From an uncultured Chlorobiaceae bacterium (GTDB lineage: Bacteria; Bacteroidota; Chlorobiia; Chlorobiales; Chlorobiaceae): a stretch of 10,079 bases of DNA. Below, piece after piece: positions 1 through 6,993 of this stretch (its first letter is position 1; every line of letters starts with the position of its first letter). The position numbers and the translations under genes were made by a program. The stretch is from contig CAILXE010000431.1 in the NCBI GenBank assembly GCA_903838095.1, forward strand, positions 1-10,079. Direction: 5' to 3'. The notes beneath the pieces are model-generated. The model had not been told where the DNA came from, searched no databases, and saw nothing but the letters and a program-made list of their open reading frames with translations.

Positions 1-1968
1 ATTGCCGGTTTTCAGTTACAGCGTTCACATGTGCAGATCGCTTACTATTCATGGATGCTGGTGCTGCTGCTGGTTGTGGTATTGTTTTTCTTCAGGCGCG
101 GGATGACCGGGGCTGGCGTTGGTGTTGTGGCGAGTCTGCCGGGTGGAGAGGGCGTGAACGCAGGTGGACACGGGGGAGGGCTTGCAGGCGTTCGTGGGCA
201 CGCAGGGGGAACGATGGTTTCTCAGGGCGTTGATGCGGGCGGGCAAAAGGGGTTTTTTCGTCTGGTGTTGTTGCTGATCGTTGCGCTGGGTTGCGGGGTA
301 GCCATGTCGGCCTCAATCTATCTGCCAGCCTCAGAGTATGCGGCATTTTCTGTGAGGGGAGGGGCGGCAGAGGGCGGAGCTTCAGTATGGGAGTATGCCA
401 CACTCTGGTCAATGCACCCTCTGGAGCTGATCACCTTTCTGGTGCCGGGATTTTTCGGGTTTGGCGGCCTCACCTACTGGGGCTTTATGCCGTTTACTGA
501 CTTTCCCAATTATGCGGGCATTGTGGTGCTGCTCCTCGCCGTTGCGGGCGCTGTTCTGCGGTGGAAAGAGCCGATGACCTGGTTTTTTGTTGCTGCCGCA
601 CTGTTGGCGCTGCTGCTCTCTTTCGGCAGTTTTTTTAGCCCGATCTTCGATTTCTTCTACCATTTCGCCCCGCTTTTCAGCCGATTCCGGGTGCCCTCCA
701 TGGCGCTCATCATGCTCTACCTGATACTGTCCTTTCTTGCAGCAATTGGAGTGAACGACCTGCTTCAGCGCCAGCCCAAACGATTGTTGAAACCGATCAG
801 GATGGGAGCGCTTCTTCTCGCGGCTCTTCTGCTGCTTTTTCTTGCCTTTGAACAGCCTGTCGAGAACTTTTTCCGCACCCTGTATCCCGAGCCACAGGTT
901 GGGAGTTTTGACCTTGCTTTTATGGTCAACAAGGTGCGCTGGGAGAATCTGACAGGGAGCCTCTGGATTGTCCTGACGCTTGCCTCGCTGTTTGCTGGAG
1001 TGCTCTGGCTCAGCATCAAGGGGAAGCTCTCTCACAAACTGACCGGTCTCTTGCTCTTTCTTCTTTCGCTTGGCGATCTGCTCTGGATGGACATACAGAT
1101 TATCTACCCGTCCGAGAACTCTCTGCGCTCCCCACTCTATGCCGACAACCGCATCGTAGAGCCTGCATTCAAGCCCGACGACATCACCCGCTACCTTGCC
1201 GCACAGCCAAGGCCTTTCAGAATCTACCCCGCCGGGCCGCTCTTTGCAGAGAACAAGTTTGCCCTGTTTGGCATCGAGTCAGTTGGCGGTTATCATCCCG
1301 CCAAACTCAAGCTCTACGATGAGTTTCTCGCCAAAACAGAGAATCTCTCCAGCATCAACGTACTCCGAATGCTCAATGTCGGCTACATTGTCAGCCCTGC
1401 GCCACTTGGTCATCCAGCTCTCGAACTGGTCAAAACCGGCACACTGCAACTCGCCAGCGGCCCCGTTACGGCTTATGTGTACCGCCTTCAGCAGACCGCA
1501 CCAAGAGCATGGTTCGCCAGTCGGGTTATCGCGGCGAACAACAACGAAGAGCTGTTTGCCCGTATTCTTGATGATGAGGCCCCTGCCGGTGTGGCGTATA
1601 TCGATAATTCACTTTGGAGAGGAGCCAGCACGTTTACTGCGGCAACAGTGACGTCGCTTGATGCGAAAGCGGAGTCGATGGTTGTGAAGATTGCTGCGCC
1701 CGGCGAGGCATTTCTTGTGGTGAGTGAGCTTTACTATCCGCTGCGCTGGAAGGTGCAGATTGATGGCCGTTCAGCCGCCATGATCAAGGTGAACGGGCTG
1801 TTGCGCGGGGTTGTGGTTCCAGCAGGTAGCAGGGAGGTCAGGTTTTATTATGATCGAAGCGGTTTCGAGACAGGGCGTTGGATCTCGCTTGGTGCTTTTG
1901 TTTTGGCGTTGTTGATGGTTGTGGGGGGAGTGATTGGGAGGCGGTTTTGGCGAAAGGAATTGAGCTGA
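1..1968 (+). CDS. YfhO-family polytopic membrane protein (3' part, 5' end outside window)
   Basis: This encodes the C-terminal 655 residues of a YfhO-type membrane protein. The frame is open from base 1 through the GTG at 31, and the residues before that GTG (IAGFQLQRSHVQIAYYSWM) match a conserved stretch of the family, so the real start lies upstream of the window. Several hydrophobic helices follow in the N-terminal half. The family-like stretch around bases 400-530 includes WSMHPLELITFLVPGFFGFG and MPFTDFPNYAGIV. A large extracytoplasmic domain carries GIESVGGYHPAKLKLYDEF (about 1270-1326), and a last membrane helix ends in a basic tail (FWRKELS). Known members in Firmicutes act as GT-C-like glycosyltransferases on lipoteichoic acid; the role in Gram-negatives is not established, so glycosylation of an envelope polymer is only inferred. 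A Gly-rich insertion of about 50 residues (bases 100-252) is unusual. Base composition is much richer in GC than in the neighbouring minus-strand genes. The gene converges on that cluster and is probably functionally unrelated. Confidence 0.88.
   Translation: MAGFQLQRSHVQIAYYSWMLVLLLVVVLFFFRRGMTGAGVGVVASLPGGEGVNAGGHGGGLAGVRGHAGGTMVSQGVDAGGQKGFFRLVLLLIVALGCGVAMSASIYLPASEYAAFSVRGGAAEGGASVWEYATLWSMHPLELITFLVPGFFGFGGLTYWGFMPFTDFPNYAGIVVLLLAVAGAVLRWKEPMTWFFVAAALLALLLSFGSFFSPIFDFFYHFAPLFSRFRVPSMALIMLYLILSFLAAIGVNDLLQRQPKRLLKPIRMGALLLAALLLLFLAFEQPVENFFRTLYPEPQVGSFDLAFMVNKVRWENLTGSLWIVLTLASLFAGVLWLSIKGKLSHKLTGLLLFLLSLGDLLWMDIQIIYPSENSLRSPLYADNRIVEPAFKPDDITRYLAAQPRPFRIYPAGPLFAENKFALFGIESVGGYHPAKLKLYDEFLAKTENLSSINVLRMLNVGYIVSPAPLGHPALELVKTGTLQLASGPVTAYVYRLQQTAPRAWFASRVIAANNNEELFARILDDEAPAGVAYIDNSLWRGASTFTAATVTSLDAKAESMVVKIAAPGEAFLVVSELYYPLRWKVQIDGRSAAMIKVNGLLRGVVVPAGSREVRFYYDRSGFETGRWISLGAFVLALLMVVGGVIGRRFWRKELS
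100..252 (+). repeat. Gly-rich degenerate repeat segment inside the YfhO-like gene
   Basis: Between two hydrophobic helices the protein has about 50 residues made mostly of Gly, Ala and Val, with three loose repeats: GVNAGGHGG (about 151-177), GVRGHAGG (187-210) and GVDAGGQKG (226-252). At DNA level the first and third share a G-rich core of the form GGGCGT-GA-GC-GG. It reads as a low-complexity loop expansion between transmembrane segments. The frame stays intact. Confidence 0.5.
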
Positions 1969-1981
1969 GAAAATCGGTTTT

Positions 1982-2010
1982 GCCAATCAGCTTGTACTGT
2001 TGTGATTGGC
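1982..2010. terminator. Inverted repeat after the YfhO-like gene, possible terminator
   Basis: GCCAATCA (1982-1989) and TGATTGGC (2003-2010) form a perfect 8-bp stem with a 13-base loop, starting 14 bases after the stop codon at 1966-1968. It sits where a terminator for the plus-strand gene would be expected. There is no clean T-tract after the stem (TGATATATAATTT follows), so intrinsic termination would be weak. A shifted pairing of ATCAGC (1986-1991) with GCTGAT (2009-2014) is also possible. Confidence 0.4.
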
Positions 2011-2121
2011 TGATATATAATTTCCGATCACAGACCTCTTATTTTGCCCAATGAGCAGGGCGAGCGGAGTGAGTATGATCACCGGGCAATTTTGATCTTT
2101 TCTGCGAAAACGAGAAGGGCG

Positions 2122-2153
2122 AAAAATCTCCAAATAGCCCCAGAGGCGAGGCT
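2122..2153 (-). terminator. Weak hairpin plus T-rich tail after the minus-strand cluster
   Basis: Read on the minus strand, AGCCTC (2153-2148) pairs with GGGGCT (2141-2136), including one G-T wobble, around a 6-base loop. It is followed by ATTTGGAGATTTTT. It lies about 35 bases past the stop codon of the outer-membrane protein gene (2191-2189), the expected place for the end of the operon transcript. The short stem and interrupted T-run make this a weak candidate. Confidence 0.27.
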
Positions 2154-2188
2154 CAGCTTGCTTTTCTATGATTCTCTTGGAGGTTATT

Positions 2189-3538
2189 CTACTGACCCCA
2201 GAACAATGACAAACCAACAAGAGCACTCAAATCGTCCGGCACAAGCCCGAATTCAGTTTTATTATTGCCCCAGAACTTTTTCAGGCGGAGATAGATCTCA
2301 AAGTCTTTTCCGCCCTCAAATTTTGGCATGACAACCAAAAAGCCGCTTCCGTCAACGATGCTCACAGAACTGAACATGTCGAGTGAAAACGATTTCCAGA
2401 AATTGGAGTTATACAATCGGGAAAAAAGATAGTGCTTGCGCAGGGGCAAAGAAAAATTATAAGCTGATTCCTGCAATCCGGCATTCGCTAAAACCGGGTT
2501 GACGTTATTGCGAAAGTTTGAGTTAAGATAATCGATGTGGCGCGCATAGGCATTAAATTCATCATCGGAATAGCCTGCGCTTCGGTAAATGTATTCGAGT
2601 GTCAGGTTCCAATTGTTATCGAACGTGTATTGACCACCCAGTACGATATCATGAATTTTTTCATCATGTGTCGTAAAATAGGGATAGACAAATTCTTCAG
2701 GGTTAATTCCGGCAATCGGATACCTTTTGTTATTGGGTGACGTGTAGAGATATTCGGCATGGAGTTCGAGCGCCTTTCCAAAGGTTACTGATGTGTTAAA
2801 CCCGGTTGACCAATGGTGTTCTCCGGCGACAATGCCCACCAGTGAAAGATCAAAAGGATCAATAAAGCGATACCATCTCATACCCAGTCGGCTTTTTTGG
2901 ATAAAGTTGTTGTTCATGCTCCAGTCGGTTTCCGGAACGTAAACCAGGTCAATCTGGCCATTATCATTTATGCGGGAGAGCATAAAAATGTCAGTTCCTT
3001 TAATCAGGCTCAACCGATCCTCTGGATCTTCCGGATTTCTCAATTGCGAAATCAGATCAGTAGGGCTGTAGCAATAACCAACGCCCCATCTTACTTTTTT
3101 TCTGCCGATCAGGAAGGAATAATTCTCAAGTTTTTTCTGGTAATACAACTGATTAATCTGAGTAATCACCGACTCATCCGAGAAGGGCAGGGGAGATTTC
3201 CCTGTGATGTAATGGTACCCTAAACGAAATTCTGATTCAAAAGCGCCGTCAAATTTTTTGTAGGTTATATTACCAATGATACCAGCTTCAACTCGAGTAT
3301 CAGGGCGCTGTAATATGTTGGATGGATTCAGCAGTGAATGGGCTGAATCAATATGCTCATTTTCATCAATCAGGCGATAGGAGTATGAAAAAGGAGATGG
3401 AACCTGTTCTGTTTCATCTTCAGCCTGAAGAGGAAGGGCGGCGCAAATTAAAAAAAGGAAAATACAGGCAATGACTTTTCCTTGGTATACCAGCGATGCG
3501 CTTGTTCTTTTACCAGTATGAGCAAAAAAAGAATGCAT
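2189..3538 (-). CDS. Outer-membrane beta-barrel protein, last gene of the cluster
   Basis: A 449-residue protein with a Sec signal peptide: a basic n-region, hydrophobic core at about residues 22-36, and a likely cleavage site after LQA (residue 39). The mature part is rich in alternating polar/aromatic strands typical of a transmembrane beta-barrel, for example FRLGYHYI, ITQINQLYYQKKL, WNLTLEYIYRSAG and a C-terminal strand ending ALVGLSLFWGQ. Residues 145-164 (GRKKVRWGVGYCYSPTDLIS) are the sort of Gly/Trp-rich motif seen in DUF1302-like and related porin-like barrels; I cannot assign the exact family. The gene starts 24 bases after the LolA-like gene and has no strong Shine-Dalgarno sequence, so coupled translation is possible. 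As the terminal gene of an ABC-permease/LolA-like set it probably serves as the outer-membrane receiver or channel for the exported product (inference). The ATG at 3538 gives a 21-residue n-region; no internal ATG precedes the hydrophobic core. Confidence 0.8.
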   Translation of the reverse strand: MHSFFAHTGKRTSASLVYQGKVIACIFLFLICAALPLQAEDETEQVPSPFSYSYRLIDENEHIDSAHSLLNPSNILQRPDTRVEAGIIGNITYKKFDGAFESEFRLGYHYITGKSPLPFSDESVITQINQLYYQKKLENYSFLIGRKKVRWGVGYCYSPTDLISQLRNPEDPEDRLSLIKGTDIFMLSRINDNGQIDLVYVPETDWSMNNNFIQKSRLGMRWYRFIDPFDLSLVGIVAGEHHWSTGFNTSVTFGKALELHAEYLYTSPNNKRYPIAGINPEEFVYPYFTTHDEKIHDIVLGGQYTFDNNWNLTLEYIYRSAGYSDDEFNAYARHIDYLNSNFRNNVNPVLANAGLQESAYNFSLPLRKHYLFSRLYNSNFWKSFSLDMFSSVSIVDGSGFLVVMPKFEGGKDFEIYLRLKKFWGNNKTEFGLVPDDLSALVGLSLFWGQ

Positions 3539-3562
3539 TGTTTATGATATTTCTATGATTGA

Positions 3563-4348
3563 TTAATACACAACATCACTGTAAATAAATGGCAGATTTG
3601 TTTTAAGAAAAAAACTTTCAGGAAATTTCTTGACTACAACTTTACTGAACATCAGTGTGGTAAGATTATCAGAACTCAAATGATCGATAAATTCTATTTT
3701 CGTATTCATAATTTTTCCTGCCATCATTTTATACTCCATAAAGTACATTGTTTTCATTTTTTTCCCTGATTGCAGGTATACGACTGCTTTACGGGGATAA
3801 CAGGTGCCTTTTTCTATATAAAGATCCATTGACTGATACGTGGCACTTTTTGAAAGAGCATTCAGTTTAAGAAACCATGTATCGTAGATCTTGTCATTAA
3901 TTGTTATAAGATCATCTCCTGCGATTTCTGGACGGTAGTCTCCTGACCAGTTAAGTCTTGTAATATCACCGTATGAGGCTCCTCCTGAAAGTTTTTGAAT
4001 AGGAGTAATTCTCATAGGGCGTTGCGTCTGGTATACGTAGTACCAGAGATTATCATCAACCATCAGCAGCAGATTGCCTCGGCGTTTCTGGGGTTCAATA
4101 TAACTGACCAGCGTTTTTGCATAATTACTGATGAATATCCGGAATTTCTCATTTTTCAGCTCATTAATTTTTTCTGAAGTAAGAGTGGCAATCGCTGTAT
4201 AATCAGGCCAGGGTGCTCTGACATTATCTGCTTTTTTCAGCAGTTCATGTGGTGAAGGATAATCAATTTTTTCTGCCCGGCAGTCAGGCTTTCCCGAAAT
4301 CATAAAGATCAGGAAAAAAGGTATAAAAATTCTTGCGATGCTATACAT
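3563..4348 (-). CDS. LolA-like outer-membrane lipoprotein-sorting protein (periplasmic lipid carrier)
   Basis: A 261-residue exported protein. The signal peptide has a hydrophobic core at residues 6-18 and a likely type I cleavage site after CRA (residue 25); the Cys at 23 is not in a lipobox. Residues about 91-138 carry the family's central pattern: GNLLLMVDDNLWYYVY, then RPMRITPIQKLSGGASYGDI, then an Asn-Trp-x-GDY segment. This is characteristic of the LolA_like 'outer membrane lipoprotein-sorting protein' family (PF17131 type), which adopts a LolA/LolB-like half-barrel that shields a lipid. Members are typically encoded beside RND or FtsX permeases and an outer-membrane barrel protein, as here. 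It probably carries a lipidic substrate across the periplasm. Its ATG lies within the last codons of the permease gene (8-base overlap, 4341-4348), implying translational coupling. True LolA is shorter (about 200 residues), so lipoprotein trafficking as such is not implied. Confidence 0.82.
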   Translation of the reverse strand: MYSIARIFIPFFLIFMISGKPDCRAEKIDYPSPHELLKKADNVRAPWPDYTAIATLTSEKINELKNEKFRIFISNYAKTLVSYIEPQKRRGNLLLMVDDNLWYYVYQTQRPMRITPIQKLSGGASYGDITRLNWSGDYRPEIAGDDLITINDKIYDTWFLKLNALSKSATYQSMDLYIEKGTCYPRKAVVYLQSGKKMKTMYFMEYKMMAGKIMNTKIEFIDHLSSDNLTTLMFSKVVVKKFPESFFLKTNLPFIYSDVVY

Positions 4349-5633
4349 GAGATAACGAGTCTACAATTGAAATTTTTCTGATTTTTACCAGCGTTAACAA
4401 ACCGGAAAACGTGGTCGATATTATAATCAGTAATGCAATCCAGGGGATCCATTCTGTTGCGGGATAAATATTCAGCAGATATGAAGATGACATTCCTGGA
4501 GGTGGCGGCATTTTAAACCCGGAGTTATTAATGACAGATGAAAAAATATACTGCAAAATAATTCCAATGAAAACGCTCATTAAACCTATAAAAAACCCCT
4601 CAAATAAAAACATAAGAGAAATCCAGCCATTTGATACGCCTATTGCTTTAAGAGTACCGATCTCCCTGATTCTTTCCATTGTTGCCATGAGCATGGTGTT
4701 CGTGCTGCTTAAAAATACAATGATAACAACAATAATGCCGGTAAAACTGAAAATAATATTATATGCATCTCTGACAGAATGGTAGTATTCAGCAAGTTCG
4801 TCCCAAGGAATTACTGAATAGACCGGATTCTCTCCTGAACGATTAATTTTTGTTGAAACCAACGGCTTTATAGAGGATGTTTGCTCGGTATTATGGAGCA
4901 CAACCACAATCTTTGATATTTTATCGGTCTGAATGAGTCTCTGCACAGTCTTAATATCAGCGACAAGATAATGCTGATCTATTGATTTCATAGGATTTCT
5001 CATAATACCGGAGACCGTCACGTCGACTACATTCACAGCCCCGTCAACGGTTGTGCTCATCAGCATCAGGCTTGAACCAGTCTGGGCGTGCAATGCTTTT
5101 GCCATGTCTCCTCCAAGCAGTACTCCAGACGATGAAGGTTCTTCAGCAAGTTTTCTATAAGCAGAATCATCCATTCTGGACTTCGCGGACATTTTTTTCA
5201 GTGTATTCCAATAATGCATAAGAGCCGCTTCTTTTTGGGGGTCTACGCCTAACCCAAGAAAAGAAATAGATTTATCGCCATTTGAGATAAGGCCGTTAAA
5301 TTCAATGCGCGGCATCGAAAAAGAAACGTCAGGAATGGATTCTATCTTGGTCTGAATAATTTTGTTATTAGTGATACCGTATTGCATTGGATATTCCTCT
5401 TCCCTTTTCAACAGGTTTTGGTCGAAAATCTGAAGATGCCCGGTACCTCCTCCTGCGCTAAAGCCCCGGGAAATGGTCAACTCTTTCAAACCGTAAAAGG
5501 TAAAATCCATATAACCGGCAACAATGCCTAATGCAGCAAATCCTGCTGAAGAGACAAGCACTGTAATAAATGTTCTTCTGCTGTTACGGAACAGATTTCT
5601 AAGCGCTATACTTGCAAGTTTTATACTATTCAT
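4341..5633 (-). CDS. FtsX/MacB/LolE-type ABC transporter permease
   Basis: A 430-residue inner-membrane permease with the four-helix topology of the MacB/LolCDE (type VII) class: helix 1 at about residues 21-41, a periplasmic domain at about 42-290 (MacB_PCD-like, including the GGGTGHLQIFDQ stretch), then helices 2-4 at about 291-313, 337-362 and 395-417 (FtsX domain). Residues 319-334 (MERIREIGTLKAIGVS) are the conserved coupling-helix region that contacts the ATPase. It has no ATPase domain of its own. The best candidate partner is the ATPase at 8392-9108, two genes upstream. Only one permease gene is visible, so a homodimer is the simplest assembly. Such transporters work mechanically, extracting a lipid or lipoprotein from the inner membrane or driving periplasmic carriers. 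The following LolA-like gene overlaps by 8 bases, tying the two products together. The ATG at 5633 has no strong ribosome binding site. Confidence 0.9.
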   Translation of the reverse strand: MNSIKLASIALRNLFRNSRRTFITVLVSSAGFAALGIVAGYMDFTFYGLKELTISRGFSAGGGTGHLQIFDQNLLKREEEYPMQYGITNNKIIQTKIESIPDVSFSMPRIEFNGLISNGDKSISFLGLGVDPQKEAALMHYWNTLKKMSAKSRMDDSAYRKLAEEPSSSGVLLGGDMAKALHAQTGSSLMLMSTTVDGAVNVVDVTVSGIMRNPMKSIDQHYLVADIKTVQRLIQTDKISKIVVVLHNTEQTSSIKPLVSTKINRSGENPVYSVIPWDELAEYYHSVRDAYNIIFSFTGIIVVIIVFLSSTNTMLMATMERIREIGTLKAIGVSNGWISLMFLFEGFFIGLMSVFIGIILQYIFSSVINNSGFKMPPPPGMSSSYLLNIYPATEWIPWIALLIIISTTFSGLLTLVKIRKISIVDSLSHV

Positions 5634-5648
5634 AACTATTTAATATTA

Positions 5649-5665
5649 GAGCGTTTATTTCGCTC
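5649..5665 (-). promoter_or_regulatory. Small hairpin just upstream of the permease start
   Basis: On the minus strand GAGCG-AAATAAA-CGCTC forms a perfect 5-bp stem with a 7-base loop, ending 15 bases before the permease ATG at 5633. It could fold in the mRNA close to the ribosome-binding region. It is short enough to be chance. Confidence 0.2.
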
Positions 5666-5716
5666 ATAGTCGAAACAACATGATCCTGAGAATTCCAAAA
5701 AAATACCGAAAATACT

Positions 5717-6952
5717 TCAGGATGAAGCAACTTTCTCAAAAGAGTTAATGGTTAGTACGTGTTTTGGAATGTTGTTGAAATTCAGGACGGCAGGCAGCAT
5801 TTGATGTGCACCGAGCATTCTGATACTGGCTCCCATAGTTATCAAGGTTGAAACGATTTCAGGTTCTTTGATCGCATGAATGCGCATAATCGGGGTAGTT
5901 TGTTTGAAGAGACCAGTCTGGCCGGAGGTTCCGATTTGAGGAATGAACGTTTTTGTCTCTCCTGTATTCAAATCCTCAATCTTTTTTTTGGGCATCAGGG
6001 TTTGTAGCGCATCTGGCCGGGTCGTTATTTTTTTCTCTTTCCTTGTTCCCCATTGCCGGACTTGAATTTCTTGCTGACCAGCGGCTAACAATGAAGCTAA
6101 ACATTTTTGCAGCAATACTCTGTCCGGAAGATTGCCGTTGCTGGTAATCTGTACCCGCACAACCGGATTGCAAGAAAAACTTGAAATTCCATGAGTATAA
6201 CTCGCCATAATCTGTTGTTTTTCCTTCTCATCAGACCAGCAGGTCACAAAGATATTTGGCAGTACATCTCCTTGATCTGAAATAAAACTTTTCATGGTAA
6301 CGGTTAACATTCCATTATCGTTGAATGCTGTTTTCAGATCACTCATCTCAAGAACAGTGCCATCCTGCGTTGAACCAAGTGTGGAACCGAATTTTTTCAT
6401 AACCTTAATCATCGTAACACTATGTGAAGAGTATTCGCCGACATAGCCATACGCCGATATTCCCATGGGGGCGTCACCATAAAGATTGCTTCTCCATCGC
6501 CGAATCTTTTCACCGATAAAAAACTCGCACAATCCTACGTTTTGGGGTAAGCTATTTCCTTTCGGACATTCCAGTACAAGTCTTCTTAACGCCGTCGAAA
6601 GGAGACAAATGTCTTCACCATAAAATGCCGGGTAGTGTTTAAACGTATTGCCACTCCATTCAGTAATGACCGTTGGAAAGTCAATCGATCCACCAATAAT
6701 TTTTGGCTGGTAATTTTCCCAGCCAGCCAAAAGAAAATATGCGTCGATTTTTTGGTCACTGAGAGCCTCTATGATCTTGTTGAACTGAGTGGTTTGAAAA
6801 AAAGCATTATGTGAGTTGGCTTCATGACCAATCATGCTGTATAAAACGTCAGCCAGCACGAATTGATGAACCAGATCTTTTGCGTTCATGTGAAGGACGG
6901 TGGCTTTGATACCACCGGTGAGAAGCGTCAGCGTTTCAGGATTAAGACTCAC
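5717..6952 (-). CDS. Unrecognised soluble 411-residue protein in the PKS/export cluster
   Basis: I do not recognise a family. The gene begins with GTG at 6952, 41 bases after PKS-B. An in-frame ATG at 6889 would shorten it by 21 residues, and neither start has a good Shine-Dalgarno sequence. The protein has no signal peptide or membrane helix and is probably cytoplasmic. Visible features: an N-terminal part with LLTGGIKATVL and DAYFLLAGWENYQPKI; a middle with IRRWRSNLYGDAPMGISAYG and YVGEYSSHSVT (about 150-180); a stretch DVLPNIFVTCWSDEKEKQQ (about 229-247); and a C-terminal part with PKKKIEDLNTGETKTF and TLITMGASIRMLGAHQMLP. Six Cys residues (116, 129, 142, 238, 261, 284) are scattered with no CxxC pair. 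There is no Walker, Rossmann GxGxxG, SAM-binding or thiolase Cys-His-Asn pattern that I can find. Its place between a type III PKS and the exporter suggests a role in making, modifying or handing over the product, but this is context only. Confidence 0.72.
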   Translation of the reverse strand: MSLNPETLTLLTGGIKATVLHMNAKDLVHQFVLADVLYSMIGHEANSHNAFFQTTQFNKIIEALSDQKIDAYFLLAGWENYQPKIIGGSIDFPTVITEWSGNTFKHYPAFYGEDICLLSTALRRLVLECPKGNSLPQNVGLCEFFIGEKIRRWRSNLYGDAPMGISAYGYVGEYSSHSVTMIKVMKKFGSTLGSTQDGTVLEMSDLKTAFNDNGMLTVTMKSFISDQGDVLPNIFVTCWSDEKEKQQIMASYTHGISSFSCNPVVRVQITSNGNLPDRVLLQKCLASLLAAGQQEIQVRQWGTRKEKKITTRPDALQTLMPKKKIEDLNTGETKTFIPQIGTSGQTGLFKQTTPIMRIHAIKEPEIVSTLITMGASIRMLGAHQMLPAVLNFNNIPKHVLTINSFEKVASS

Positions 6953-6993
6953 AATAGACTTTATATTATTAGAAAAAGTATTTCTGAGGTACG

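Larger units (their letters stand above)
1969..2188. other. Convergent intergenic spacer
   Basis: This 220-bp gap separates two convergent genes. Besides the two hairpins listed separately it has a TTGCCC (2044-2049) / GGGCAA (2084-2089) inverted pair flanking a GAGCGGAGTGAG-type stretch. That style recalls dispersed intergenic repeats of bacterial chromosomes. Both strands can be translated here for short distances, but neither reading has a recognisable protein or a plausible ribosome binding site, so no gene is called. Confidence 0.4.

Noticed and set aside
31..33. GTG at 31 as the start of the YfhO-like gene
   Set aside because: The frame is open to base 1 and the residues before the GTG fit the family, so the gene is cut by the window rather than starting here.
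409..1035. 208-codon open frame on the minus strand inside the YfhO-like gene
   Set aside because: It is antisense to a clear membrane-protein gene. The Lys/Arg/Gln-rich product is what the complement of hydrophobic codons gives, and it has no family signature.
1196..1651. 151-codon open frame in another frame inside the YfhO-like gene
   Set aside because: It overlaps the conserved GGYHPAKL region of the real frame, and its product is low-complexity Ser/Pro-rich with no recognisable features.
1987..2226. Short minus-strand open frame in the spacer
   Set aside because: It overlaps the end of the barrel gene in another frame and translates the repeat-like spacer; not protein-like.
2044..2331. 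Short plus-strand open frame across the spacer into the barrel gene
   Set aside because: It begins in repeat-like spacer and runs antisense into the 3' end of the barrel gene; no domain or ribosome binding site.
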